64,000 nt of DNA from Streptomyces albogriseolus (lineage in GTDB: Bacteria; Actinomycetota; Actinomycetes; Streptomycetales; Streptomycetaceae), in assembly GCA_014650475.1 (NCBI GenBank), contig BMVA01000020.1, forward strand, positions 1-64,000, given 5' to 3'. Shown here piece by piece: positions 8,074-16,972 of this stretch. A program made the position numbers and the translations under genes. The notes beneath the pieces are model-generated. The model was not told the origin of the DNA, did no database searches, and saw nothing but the letters and a program-made list of their open reading frames with translations. Each line of letters opens with the position of its first letter. Position 1 is the stretch's first letter.

Positions 8074-9211
8074 CGGGGACCTCCATCTCGATGGTGGTGC
8101 CCTTGCCGGGCGCCGATTCCACGGTCAGCCTGCCGCCGACCCCGCTCGCCCGGTCCCGCATGGAGACCAGGCCCAGATGGCGGCCCGCACGGCGGACGGT
8201 GTGCGGGTCGAAGCCGCGTCCGTCGTCGCCGACCCGCAGCACCGCGCCGTTGCCGCGCCGCTCCAGGGACACGTCGACGTGTGTCCCGCCGGAGTGGCGC
8301 AGGGCGTTGTGCAGCGCCTCCTGGGCGACCCGCAGCACCGCCTCCTCCTGGGCCGCGGGCAGGGCCCGCACACCGTGGCCGGTGAAGGTGACGCGCGCGC
8401 TGTGGGCGCGGTCGAGCACCTGCACCTGGGTGCGCAGGGTGGCGGCCAGCCCGTCCTCGTCGAGGGCGGCGGGGCGCAGTTCGACGACCGCCGCGCGCAG
8501 TTCGTCGGCGGCCTCGGCGGCCAGCTCCGCCACCTGCTGCAGCTCGCCCTTGGCGCGGGCCGGGTCGCGGTCCACGAGACGGGCGGCGGCCTGGGCGGTG
8601 AGACGCAGGGAGAACAGCTTCTGGCTGACGGCGTCGTGCAGTTCGTGGGCCAGGCGGGAGCGCTCCTCGGCGATGGTCAGCTCGCGGCTGCGTTCGTAGA
8701 GGCGGGCGTTGGTCAGGGCGATGGCGGCGTGCTGGGCCAGGATGCCGAGCAGTTCCTCGTCGTCCTCGGTGAAGCCGCAGGCGCCGTCCGGCTTCGGGCA
8801 GTTCTTGTTCGCGAGGAACAGGGCGCCGAGCACCTCGTCGCCGTCGCGGATGGGCAGGCCCAGGAAGTCGACGAGGTCGGGGTGGGCGCTGGGCCAGCCC
8901 TCGAAGCGGGGGTCGCGGCGCACGTCGGCGAGGCGCTGCGGGGCGGCGTCGTCGAGCATCGCGGCGAGGATGCCGTGCCGGCGCGGCAGGGGGCCGATGG
9001 CCTTCCACTGCTCGTCGCTGACGCCGTCCACCACGAACTGGGCGAAGCCTCCGTGGTCGTCGGGCACGCCGAGGGCGGCGTACTGGGCGTCGAGGAGTTC
9101 GCGGGCGGAGACGACGATCGTCTTGAGGACGTCGCGCACCTCGAGATGCCTGCTCATGGCCAGCAACGCGGAACTCACCGCGGCGAGGCCGGACCGGGGG
9201 CCGTGGCTCAT
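8066..9211 (-). CDS. GAF-domain sensor histidine kinase (DosS/DevS-like GAF, HisKA_3)
   Basis: A 381-residue cytoplasmic sensor kinase with no membrane segment. One GAF domain (about 10-172) has the DosS/DevS-type pattern: FVVDGVSDEQWKAIGPLP, then H110-P in a WPSAHPDLVDFLGLPIR segment, then LGALFLANK. HisKA_3 follows with phospho-His H192 in AHELHDAVSQ, then the ATPase domain (EALHNALRHS, VGDDGRGFD, GLVSMRDRA). C138 and C145 lie in a loop after the NK motif. In DosS-type kinases this fold binds haem or a cofactor, so gas or redox sensing is possible but inferred. ATG 9211 is preceded 6 nt earlier by TACCGT, a leaderless layout. Confidence 0.9.
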   Translation of the reverse strand: MSHGPRSGLAAVSSALLAMSRHLEVRDVLKTIVVSARELLDAQYAALGVPDDHGGFAQFVVDGVSDEQWKAIGPLPRRHGILAAMLDDAAPQRLADVRRDPRFEGWPSAHPDLVDFLGLPIRDGDEVLGALFLANKNCPKPDGACGFTEDDEELLGILAQHAAIALTNARLYERSRELTIAEERSRLAHELHDAVSQKLFSLRLTAQAAARLVDRDPARAKGELQQVAELAAEAADELRAAVVELRPAALDEDGLAATLRTQVQVLDRAHSARVTFTGHGVRALPAAQEEAVLRVAQEALHNALRHSGGTHVDVSLERRGNGAVLRVGDDGRGFDPHTVRRAGRHLGLVSMRDRASGVGGRLTVESAPGKGTTIEMEVPGG

Positions 9212-9223
9212 GCCGTCACGGTA
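9211..9223 (-). promoter_or_regulatory. Leaderless -10 element for the sensor kinase gene
   Basis: TACCGT at complement 9218-9223 stands exactly 6 nt before the ATG at 9211, with no Shine-Dalgarno sequence between. Confidence 0.5.
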
Positions 9224-9464
9224 CCGGCGGGACGCGGGCCCGCGGATCGGACCGCTGTCCGCCCCTGTCCCCCGTCGCTGGTCCTAGGTCCCGGGCCCGG
9301 GTCCGGCCGTCGCGGCCTAGGGCGCGGGGCGGGGGCGTCCCGGCGTAGGCCGAAGGGACCCGGGCGGCTGCGTCCCGCGCCCGAGGCGGCGTCCCGGCCC
9401 GGCTTCCTACGTTGATCACACGCCGACAGGGCGGGACGACACGACGGACGAGGGGACGGTTGTC

Positions 9465-10163
9465 ATGCCGGTTGCGATCATCACGGGAGCCTCGAAGGGG
9501 CTCGGACGGGCACTGGCCGTGGGGCTGGCGGAGCGGGGCTGGGATCTGGTGCTCGACGCGCGGGGCGCGGACCGCCTGGCCGAGACGGTGGTGCTGGCGT
9601 CGGCGCACGGCACGCGCGTGACGGCGGTGCCCGGGGACGTCACGGACCCCGCGCACCGGGCGGAGCTGGTGGCGGCGGCCTGGCGTCTTGGCGGGGTGGA
9701 CCTGCTGGTGCACAACGCGAGCGCGCTGGGCGCCGAGCCGCTGGTGCGGCTGGCGGAGCTGCCGCTGGAGGGGCTGCGGCGGGCGCTGGAGGTGAACCTG
9801 GTGGCGGCGCTGGGTCTGGTGCAGGAGGCGCTGCCGCTGCTGCGGGCCGCCGAGGCGGGCGCGGTGCTGGTGGTGAGCTCGGACGCCGCCGCGGAGGCGT
9901 ACCCGACATGGGGCGGCTACGGCGCGTCCAAGGCGGGCCTCGACCGGCTGGCTGCGGTGCTGGCGGAGGAGGAGCCGGGGCTGCGGGTGTGGTCGGTCGA
10001 CCCCGGGGACATGGCGACGGAGCTGTACGCGGCGGCCGTGCCGGACGACGACGATCCGCGGCCGGAGCCCAAGACGGTGGTGCCGGGGTTCCTGCGGCTG
10101 CTGGAGGAGCGGCCGGCCAGTGGCCGCTACGGCGCCCCGGCGCTGCTGGAGGGACGGCGGTGA
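9465..10163 (+). CDS. Short-chain dehydrogenase/reductase (SDR)
   Basis: A 232-residue classical SDR. The NAD(P) motif is TGASKGLG (about 7-14), followed by the NAS motif in LLVHNAS, the catalytic Ser region LVVSSDAAA, and YGASK with the Tyr/Lys pair. Substrate unknown. Its TGA overlaps the GTG start of the following QueA-like gene (GTGA), so the two are translationally coupled, and its product may act with it. The start ATG at 9465 has GGGGACGG upstream. The C-terminal third (PDDDDPRPEPKTVVPGFLRLLEE) is an extra tail common in actinobacterial members. Confidence 0.88.
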   Translation: MPVAIITGASKGLGRALAVGLAERGWDLVLDARGADRLAETVVLASAHGTRVTAVPGDVTDPAHRAELVAAAWRLGGVDLLVHNASALGAEPLVRLAELPLEGLRRALEVNLVAALGLVQEALPLLRAAEAGAVLVVSSDAAAEAYPTWGGYGASKAGLDRLAAVLAEEEPGLRVWSVDPGDMATELYAAAVPDDDDPRPEPKTVVPGFLRLLEERPASGRYGAPALLEGRR

Positions 10164-11203
10164 CGGTCACTTTCCAGGTGCCGGCGGAGCTGTCGGCGCG
10201 GGTGCCGGCGGAGCTGCGGGCGCCCGGCCGGGACCGGGACGCGGTACGGCTGCTGGTGTCGCGGGGCGCCGAGGTGTCCCACCACGCCTTCGCGGAGCTG
10301 CCGCTGCTGCTGCGCGCGGGCGACCTCCTGGTGGTGAACACCTCGCCCACGCTGGCGGCTGCCGTCGACGGCCGGATCGGCGACGCGCGCGTGGTGGTGC
10401 ACTTCTCCACCCGCGGCGACGACGGCCGCTGGGCGGTCGAGCTGCGTGATCCGGACGGGCGCGGCACCACGCGCGTGCGCGCGGGCACGCGTGCGGGTAC
10501 AGGGGTGCGGCTGTCCGGGGGTGCGCGGCTGAGGGTCGAGGAGCCGCTGAGCGCGGGGGCGTCACGGCTGTGGTGGGCGCGGGTGTCGCGGGACGTGCCC
10601 GGGCTGCTACGGGAGCACGGGCGGCCGATCCGGTACGCGTACACGGAGCGGGACCAGCCGCTGTCGGCGTACCAGACGGTGTTCGCGCTGCCGTCGCGGG
10701 ACGGCTCGGGGAGCGCGGAGATGCCGAGCGCGGGGCGTCCGTTCACCGCGCGGACGGTGACGGAGCTGGTGAGCCGCGGGGTGCAGTTCGCGCCGGTGCG
10801 GCTGGACACGGGGGTGGCGTCGGCGGACGCGCACGAGCCGCCGTACCCGGAGCGGTTCGCGGTGCCGGAGGCGTCGGCGCGGCTGATCGGCGCGGTGCGG
10901 GCGGGCGGCGGCCGGGTGATCGCGGTGGGGACGACGGCGGTACGGGCGCTGGAGTCGGCGGCCGGTCCCGACGGGGCGGTGCGGGCCCGTGCGGGGTGGA
11001 CGGACCTGGTGGTGACCCCGGAGCGGGGGGTGCGGGTGGTGAACGGGCTGCTGACCGGGCTGCACGAGCCGGAGGCGTCGCACCTGCTGATGCTGGAGGC
11101 GGTCGCGGGGCGGGAGGCGGTCGCGCGGGGCTACGAGGAAGCGCTGCGCGGGCGTTACCTGTGGCACGAGTTCGGGGACGTGCACCTGCTGCTGCCGCCC
11201 TGA
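10160..11203 (+). CDS. Divergent QueA-like protein (SAM:tRNA ribosyltransferase-isomerase family)
   Basis: A 347-residue member of the QueA family. Canonical QueA transfers and isomerises the ribosyl part of SAM onto 7-aminomethyl-7-deazaguanine tRNA to make epoxyqueuosine. Recognisable segments: AGDLLVVNTSPTLAA, YQTVFALPSRDGSGSAEMPSAGRPFT, VGTTAVRALES, a final LLTGLHEPEASHLLML and WHEFGDVHLLL. Several conserved places differ from canonical QueA: NFHLP is GLHEP, and the TAG-HFT motif is SAG-PFT. No tgt, queF or queG gene is in the window. It overlaps the SDR by 4 nt. It may act on something other than a queuosine precursor. Confidence 0.75.
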   Translation: MTVTFQVPAELSARVPAELRAPGRDRDAVRLLVSRGAEVSHHAFAELPLLLRAGDLLVVNTSPTLAAAVDGRIGDARVVVHFSTRGDDGRWAVELRDPDGRGTTRVRAGTRAGTGVRLSGGARLRVEEPLSAGASRLWWARVSRDVPGLLREHGRPIRYAYTERDQPLSAYQTVFALPSRDGSGSAEMPSAGRPFTARTVTELVSRGVQFAPVRLDTGVASADAHEPPYPERFAVPEASARLIGAVRAGGGRVIAVGTTAVRALESAAGPDGAVRARAGWTDLVVTPERGVRVVNGLLTGLHEPEASHLLMLEAVAGREAVARGYEEALRGRYLWHEFGDVHLLLPP

Positions 11204-11556
11204 CCGAGGACGCGGAACTCCTCACCCAGCGCGTTGCGCCAGCAACACACGGTAAGGAGGGCGGGGGTCCGGTGTGAGGCCGGGCATAGGGCGCACATCA
11301 CGTACGAAGCGGAGTAGGAGACACATAACCCCCCATACGAGCGGGGCGAACAGTCCGATCTGCCCGGTTTCCCACCCCCCTGATCCACTATCCGGCTTCG
11401 TAGGTCACATCTTTGCCGAGCGATTTTGCGGCCGCTAACAATGGCTGCGTCGCTCAGCGCCGTGGGCTTTCCGCCCGCGGCGTTCGCGTGCCGAAGAAGC
11501 ACCGGTCCCACCGGACATCGAGCGACCTCCGCGCTATTCGAAGAGGTCCGTTTCGC
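11204..11556 (+). other. 353-bp intergenic region and leader of transglycosylase gene
   Basis: No protein gene is visible here. A possible promoter is TTGCCG (11413-11418), 17 bp, TAACAA (11436-11441), predicting a leader of about 110 nt before the ATG at 11557. Within that leader is a 9-bp hairpin (11459-11467 with 11473-11481, one G-U pair) and a smaller one around 11502-11514. I looked for the c-di-AMP (ydaO) riboswitch known before cell-wall hydrolase genes and could not match its conserved blocks. Confidence 0.45.
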
Positions 11557-12297
11557 ATGCCCAAGCACATCCTCACCCGTGGTCATGGTCGAGCCCTGAG
11601 TCGTCACCACAAGGTCGCCGCCGCGGGCGTCGCCGCTCTCGGCGCCGCCGCCATCGGCCTCTCGGCGGTCCCGAGCAACGCCTCGACGACGACCACGGCC
11701 GAGGCTCCCGCCGAGACGGCGAAGGTGGCCTACAGCACCCAGCAGATCCAGGGCGTCGAGCCCGACGTCAACAGCCAGTTCGCCGCCGCCGGCCTGAAGG
11801 TCGAGCAGATCGCGGCGAAGAAGCAGGCCGCCGCCGAGGCCGCCGCGAAGAAGCAGGCAGCCGCGGAGAAGAAGGCGGCCGCCGAGGCCAAGGCCGCGAA
11901 GGCCCGCCAGGCCGCTGAGTCGGCGAGCCGTTCCGCCGAGCGCGCCGAGGTGAAGAAGGCCGCTCCGAAGAAGTACGGCGACAACCTCGACGGCTGGATC
12001 CGCGAGGCCATGTCCATCATGAAGAAGCACGGGATCCCCGGCTCCTACGAGGGCATCCACCGCAACATCATGCGCGAGTCCTCCGGCAACCCGCAGGCGA
12101 TCAACCTCTGGGACATCAACGCCCAGAACGGCATCCCCTCCAAGGGGCTGCTCCAGGTGATCCCGCCGACCTTCGAGGCGTACCACGTCAAGGGCACCCC
12201 GAAGGACATCTACGACCCGGTCGCCAACATCGTCGCCGCCTGCAACTACGCGGCCGACAAGTACGGCACCATGGACAACGTCGACAGCGCGTACTGA
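11557..12297 (+). CDS. Secreted lytic transglycosylase-like (SLT) protein
   Basis: A 246-residue exported protein. Residues 1-43 form a signal peptide (Arg/His-rich start, AAAGVAALGAAAIGLSAVPSNAS). Residues 80-135 are a charged Ala/Lys/Glu coiled coil (KKQAAAEAAAKKQAAAEKKA). The SLT domain spans about 145-246, with catalytic Glu in the NIMRESSGNPQAIN segment, SKGLLQVIPPTFEAY and NIVAACNYAADKYG. It should cleave or bind peptidoglycan outside the membrane. The start at 11557 fits the signal peptide. A strong 15-bp terminator follows at 12335-12372. Confidence 0.9.
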   Translation: MPKHILTRGHGRALSRHHKVAAAGVAALGAAAIGLSAVPSNASTTTTAEAPAETAKVAYSTQQIQGVEPDVNSQFAAAGLKVEQIAAKKQAAAEAAAKKQAAAEKKAAAEAKAAKARQAAESASRSAERAEVKKAAPKKYGDNLDGWIREAMSIMKKHGIPGSYEGIHRNIMRESSGNPQAINLWDINAQNGIPSKGLLQVIPPTFEAYHVKGTPKDIYDPVANIVAACNYAADKYGTMDNVDSAY

Positions 12298-12334
12298 GAG
12301 GTCGGCGCGGACCTCTCCTGCCGCACACAGACGC

Positions 12335-12372
12335 CGAAGGGCGGCACCCTCCTGACGGGGTGCCGCCCTTCG
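12335..12372. terminator. Bidirectional terminator, 15-bp perfect stem
   Basis: CGAAGGGCGGCACCC (12335-12349) pairs perfectly with 12358-12372. It separates the transglycosylase gene from the converging FHA-ABC gene. Confidence 0.8.
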
Positions 12373-12388
12373 GGATCGTACGGCGGTA

Positions 12389-14929
12389 CTACTTGCGCAT
12401 GACCTCGGGCTCGTGGCGGCGCAGGAAGCGTGCCACGAAGAAGCCGCAGACCACGCCGAGCGCGAGCAGCGCGCCCATGTCCGTCGCCCACGCGGCGGCC
12501 GTGTGCTCCCACAGCGGGTCGGCGCTGTCTCCCTTGGCCGGCGGGCTGATGTTGTTGAAGTCCAGCGTCGCGCCCGCGGCGGCGACCGCCCAGCGCGACG
12601 GCATCAGGTACGACAGCTCGTTCACGCCGACCGAGTTGGCCAGCGGGAACAGGCAGCCGGTGAAGACGACCTGGACGATCGCGAACATCACCAGCAGCGG
12701 CATCGTCTTCTCGGCGGTCTTCACCAGGGCCGAGATGATCAGGCCGAACATCATCGCGGTGAAGCCCAGCGCCATGATCGGGATGCACAGTTCCAGCAGG
12801 ATCTGGCCGCCGAGGACGAGACCCTCGTCGGGCACCGTGCGGCTGGAGAAGCCGATCACGCCGATCATCAGGCCCTGGATCATGGTGATCAGGCCGAGCA
12901 CGAAGACCTTCGACATCAGGTACGCCGAGCGGGACAGGCCGGTGGCGCGCTCCCGCTCGTAGATCACGCGTTCCTTGATCAGCTCACGGACGGAGTTGGC
13001 GGCGCCGGCGAAGCACGCGCCCACCGCGAGGATGAGCAGCACCGTGAGCGCGGTGCCGTTGGCGACGGGCCGGCCCGTTCTCGGGTTGATCTCCGTGTTG
13101 ACCAGCAGGTCCTTCCCCTGGTCGATGAGCAGGCTGACCGAGCCGAGGACCAGCGGCAGGATGATCGACAGGGCGAGGAAGCCCTTGTCGGAGGCGATTA
13201 CCGACACGTACCGGCGCACCAGGGTGGAGAACTGCGACGCCCAGCCCTGCGGCTTCGGCGGCTTCATCGCCTGCATCGCGGGGACCTGGACGGACTGCGG
13301 GGCGACGGCGTCGATGTCCGCGGCGTACATCTGGTAGTGCTGCGAGCCCTTCCAGCGGCCCGCCCAGTCGTAGTCGCGGTAGTTCTCGAAGGCGGAGAAG
13401 ACGTCGGCCCAGGTGTCGTAGCCGAAGAAGTTCAGCGCCTCCTCGGGCGGGCCGAAGTAGGCGACGGAACCGCCCGGCGCCATCACCAGCAGCTTGTCGC
13501 AGATCGCCAGCTCGGCCACCGAGTGGGTGACGACGAGGACGGTGCGGCCGTCGTCGGCGAGGCCGCGCAGCAGCTGCATGACGTCCCGGTCCATGCCCGG
13601 GTCGAGGCCGGAGGTCGGCTCGTCCAGGAAGATCAGCGACGGCTTGGTGAGCAGCTCCAGCGCCACCGACACGCGCTTGCGCTGGCCGCCGGACAGGGAC
13701 GTGACCTTCTTGTCCTTGTGGATGTCCAGCTTCAGCTCGCGCAGCACCTCGTCGATGCGGGCCTCGCGCTCGGCCGCCGTGGTGTCGGCGGGGAAGCGCA
13801 GCTTGGCCGCGTACTTCAGGGCCCGCTTGACGGTCAGCTCCTTGTGCAGGATGTCGTCCTGCGGGACCAGACCGATGCGCTGGCGCAGCTCGGCGAACTG
13901 CTTGTACAGATTGCGGTTGTCGTACAGCACCTCGCCCTGGTTGGCGGGCCGGTAGCCGGTGAGCGCCTTGAGCAGCGTCGACTTGCCGGAGCCGGACGGG
14001 CCGATGACCGCGATCAGGGACTTCTCCGGGACGCCGAAGGAGACGTCCTTCAGGATCTGCTTGCCGCCGTCGACCGTGACGGTGAGGTGGCGGGCGGAGA
14101 AGGACACCTCACCGGTGTCGACGAACTCCTCGAGCCGGTCGCCGACGATCCGGAACGTCGAGTGACCGACGCCCACGATGTCGGTGGGGCCGAGCAGTTG
14201 CGAGCCGCCCTTGGGGATCGGCTGGCCGTTGACGTACGTGCCGTTGTGCGAACCCAGGTCGCGGATCTCCATGCGCCCGTCGGGCGTCGAGTGGAACTCC
14301 GCGTGGTTGCGGGACACCTGGAGGTCGGAGACCACCAGGTCGTTCTCCAGGGCACGGCCGATGCGCATCACGCGGCCGAGCGAGAACTGGTGGAACGTCG
14401 TGGGACTGCGGTCGCCGTAGACCGGCGGCGCCCCCGCGCCACCACCGGGTCCCTGCTGCTGGGGGATGTGCGGCGCGTTCTGCTGCGCGACGCCCTGCTG
14501 CTGCGGCTGCTGCCAGCCCTGCTGGGCGGGCGGCTGCTGCTGGGCGGGCGGCTGCTGCGCCCAGCCGGCGCCCGCGCCCTGGGCGGCGTACGGCTGCTGC
14601 GGCTGGGCCTGCGGCACGGCGGCGCCGACACCGGACAGCGTCACGCGCGGCCCGTCGTTCGCGTTGCCCAGGTTGAGCACCGTGTCGGCGGTGAACTCCA
14701 GGTGGTGGATCCGCTGCCCCTGCACGAAGGTGCCGTTGGTGCTGCCGTGGTCCTCGATCACCCAACCGCGGCCGTTGAAGCTGACCGTGGCGTGACGCCA
14801 GGACACCCTGGCGTCGTCGAGGACGACGTCGCCCTGCGGGTCACGTCCCAGGGTGTAGGACCTGGACGGATCGAGCGTCCAGGTGCGTCCGTTTGATTCC
14901 AGTACGAGTTCCGGCACTCCATGCCCCAC
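12389..14929 (-). CDS. FHA-domain ABC transporter (ABCG-like, fused ATPase and permease)
   Basis: An 846-residue fusion from the GTG at 14929. Order: FHA domain 1 (SYTLGRDPQGDVVLDDARVSWRH ... DHGSTNGTFVQG), a Gln/Pro/Ala-rich linker, FHA domain 2 (MRIGRALENDLVVSDLQVSRNHAEF), ATPase domain (GPSGSGKST, LSGGQRKR, LIFLDEPTSGLDPG), and a C-terminal ABC2-type membrane domain with about six helices. FHA domains bind phosphothreonine, so activity is probably controlled by Ser/Thr kinases. Similar fusions exist across actinobacteria. Other in-frame starts are the GTG at 14917 and an ATG at 14983; GGGGGAA lies before 14929. Exported substrate unknown. Confidence 0.88.
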   Translation of the reverse strand: MGHGVPELVLESNGRTWTLDPSRSYTLGRDPQGDVVLDDARVSWRHATVSFNGRGWVIEDHGSTNGTFVQGQRIHHLEFTADTVLNLGNANDGPRVTLSGVGAAVPQAQPQQPYAAQGAGAGWAQQPPAQQQPPAQQGWQQPQQQGVAQQNAPHIPQQQGPGGGAGAPPVYGDRSPTTFHQFSLGRVMRIGRALENDLVVSDLQVSRNHAEFHSTPDGRMEIRDLGSHNGTYVNGQPIPKGGSQLLGPTDIVGVGHSTFRIVGDRLEEFVDTGEVSFSARHLTVTVDGGKQILKDVSFGVPEKSLIAVIGPSGSGKSTLLKALTGYRPANQGEVLYDNRNLYKQFAELRQRIGLVPQDDILHKELTVKRALKYAAKLRFPADTTAAEREARIDEVLRELKLDIHKDKKVTSLSGGQRKRVSVALELLTKPSLIFLDEPTSGLDPGMDRDVMQLLRGLADDGRTVLVVTHSVAELAICDKLLVMAPGGSVAYFGPPEEALNFFGYDTWADVFSAFENYRDYDWAGRWKGSQHYQMYAADIDAVAPQSVQVPAMQAMKPPKPQGWASQFSTLVRRYVSVIASDKGFLALSIILPLVLGSVSLLIDQGKDLLVNTEINPRTGRPVANGTALTVLLILAVGACFAGAANSVRELIKERVIYERERATGLSRSAYLMSKVFVLGLITMIQGLMIGVIGFSSRTVPDEGLVLGGQILLELCIPIMALGFTAMMFGLIISALVKTAEKTMPLLVMFAIVQVVFTGCLFPLANSVGVNELSYLMPSRWAVAAAGATLDFNNISPPAKGDSADPLWEHTAAAWATDMGALLALGVVCGFFVARFLRRHEPEVMRK

Positions 14930-15160
14930 TGAGTTGTTCCCCCGAATTTCCCCCGTCGCAGGGAGTCTAGGGATGTCGAACATCGGGGGGAACTATTTCA
15001 GGCCCGGCCCTCCGACCGAAAGTCGGCCCTGTCACGACCCCGCGACAAGACGTCTACGGCTCTGCCCGGACGGGGGTTGAAATCCCCTCGGAGAGTGGTA
15101 AACCCCGCGAGGGGGACATGTGCGGCCTGCCGGGCCGCTCCGCGGATCGGGGGGTCTGCC

Positions 15161-16972
15161 ATGAGTACTGCCACAGGCTCCGCAGGGCCGGGACGCGACG
15201 CCGGTGTGCCGTGGGCGGACGTGGTGATGTCCGCGGTCGCCGCGGTGAGCTGGGCGCTGATCGGGATGGCGGGGACGGCGGCGCTGGGACTGCATCTGCT
15301 GGACGCGGACACGGCGGGATCGTTGGCGCCGATGACCGCCGCGGTGGTGGCGCTGGCGGTGGGCGGTTCGGTCACGCCGACGGGAGACGTGTCGGTGTTC
15401 GGGCTGTCCGGGGCCGAGGCGGAGACGGCGGTCGGCGTGATGCCGCTCGGCGTGGGGCTGGTGGGGGCGCTGCTGCTCTCCCTCATCTTCCTGAAGTCCT
15501 TACGGGCGGCGGGAGTTGTGGTGTCCGGCCGTGAACTCGCCGCGCGGGCGGGCGCGGTGGTCGCGCTGTCCGTGGCGACGGCGGGCGGGCTGGTGTGGGC
15601 GGGCCACGACGTGATCACCGTCGATATGGCCGCGCTCGGTGTGGACGGTCTGCCCGGCTCGGACGGCGGCGGGGGGCTGGTCGTCCCGGGGCTGGGCAAC
15701 ATCGGGGAGCTGCTGCCGGACCGGGTGGGGGACCTGGCCGGCGCGGAGGTGACGGTGGGGTTCACCGTCGACACGGCGCCGACGCTGCTGGCCGGCCTCG
15801 GCTGGCCGGCGGGCGTGCTGCTGATCGCCCTGCTGGCGTCCCGCCGCACTCCCCTGCCGCGCGGCTGGGACGCCCTGCACCGGGTGGTGCGGCCGGCGGT
15901 CTCGTCGCTCGTCGCGGTGCTGCTGGTCGCTGTGGCGGCGGGGTTCGCCGCCGCGGGGTACGCGGCGATCGGCGACGACCACCCCCGGCGGATCGCCGGG
16001 GCCGCGCTGCTGGGAGCGCCGAACGGTGTGTGGCTGGGGGTGTCGGCCGGGCTGTTCGTCCCGTGGGACGCCCAGGGGAACGGGGCGCTCCTGGGGGTCT
16101 TGCCCCATCCCCTGGACGATCTGCTGCGGAGGGGGACGGAGGAGCCGGTCACTCTGGGTGCGCTGGCCGGGCTGGACGGGCGGGTGTGGCTGCTGGGGGT
16201 GGCCGCGGCGACGGCGATGCTGCTGGTGGGCGTGGAGACGGGGGTGCGGACGCCGGTGGTGAGGAGTACGCCGGGGGCGGGTGGTTTCGCGGGGCGGTGT
16301 GCGGTGCGGCTGAGCGCCGCCGCGGCGGTGACACTGCCGGTGCTGGTGTGGCTCACCGAGGTGTCCGTGGGCGGCTCGCTGTCCGTGCTGGGGTACGACG
16401 TCTTCGACGCGGGGCTGGACCTGCGCGGGCGCCTCGGCGCATCGGCGCTGCTCGGCGCGGTGTGGGGCGCGGGGGCGGGCGCGGCGGGGGCTCTGCTGGC
16501 GTGGGTGTGCGGGGTGGCGGGGACGCGGGTGGCGGTACTGGCACGGGGTGCCGAAGGCTTGCCGACGTCGGCGCCCTCGGGGCCCTACCGGCCGGGGACG
16601 CCGTACCGCCCGCCCCACCCGGAGACCAATCCGTACCTACGGCTGCCGGGGGCGCGGACGGAACGGGCCTCCCCCGAGGACGCGGTGCCGGGACGGGGCA
16701 CGCCTGCGGGGTCCGCGCGCTCGCCGGCACCGGGGAACGGGGCGGACGACGTGGCCGCGGCCCCCACGGTCATCAGCCCCACCCCGCCACCACGCCCACC
16801 CCGCCCGGACCGCCGACGCCTGTGGCCGGACAAGGTCCCGCCGCCTCCCCCGCCTCCTCCTCCGGCGCCCCGCCCCTCGGGAGTACGCGAGCCCGAGCGA
16901 CGAGACCCGGACGGCAGGGAGCCGCGCGGGAGGAACGGGGAGGGGGACGGCCGGGGGCCGGTAGGACGGTAG
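15161..16972 (+). CDS. Streptophobe-type integral membrane protein with a TTA codon
   Basis: A 603-residue membrane protein. Residues 20-480 contain roughly nine to ten hydrophobic stretches (VALAVGGSVTP, VGLVGALLLSLIFLKSL, VLLVAVAAGFAAAGYAA and others). The last 120 residues are a Pro/Arg-rich cytoplasmic tail with a run of nine prolines. It resembles the Streptomyces-restricted streptophobe family; function unknown. Codon 114 (15500-15502) is TTA, the rare leucine codon read by the bldA tRNA, so full translation probably depends on developmental bldA expression. ATG 15161 has GGGGGGT upstream. It faces away from the FHA-ABC gene and ends before a 747-bp gap. Confidence 0.75.
   Translation: MSTATGSAGPGRDAGVPWADVVMSAVAAVSWALIGMAGTAALGLHLLDADTAGSLAPMTAAVVALAVGGSVTPTGDVSVFGLSGAEAETAVGVMPLGVGLVGALLLSLIFLKSLRAAGVVVSGRELAARAGAVVALSVATAGGLVWAGHDVITVDMAALGVDGLPGSDGGGGLVVPGLGNIGELLPDRVGDLAGAEVTVGFTVDTAPTLLAGLGWPAGVLLIALLASRRTPLPRGWDALHRVVRPAVSSLVAVLLVAVAAGFAAAGYAAIGDDHPRRIAGAALLGAPNGVWLGVSAGLFVPWDAQGNGALLGVLPHPLDDLLRRGTEEPVTLGALAGLDGRVWLLGVAAATAMLLVGVETGVRTPVVRSTPGAGGFAGRCAVRLSAAAAVTLPVLVWLTEVSVGGSLSVLGYDVFDAGLDLRGRLGASALLGAVWGAGAGAAGALLAWVCGVAGTRVAVLARGAEGLPTSAPSGPYRPGTPYRPPHPETNPYLRLPGARTERASPEDAVPGRGTPAGSARSPAPGNGADDVAAAPTVISPTPPPRPPRPDRRRLWPDKVPPPPPPPPPAPRPSGVREPERRDPDGREPRGRNGEGDGRGPVGR

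Noticed and set aside
11204..11556. c-di-AMP (ydaO) riboswitch before the secreted transglycosylase
   Set aside because: Such riboswitches precede cell-wall hydrolase genes in actinobacteria, but I could not match their conserved blocks here; only simple hairpins are visible.
12413..14896. 827-codon open frame antisense to the FHA-ABC gene
   Set aside because: It is rich in Arg, Gly, Glu and His with no family signature, and lies fully opposite a well-supported ABC transporter; high GC content creates such frames.
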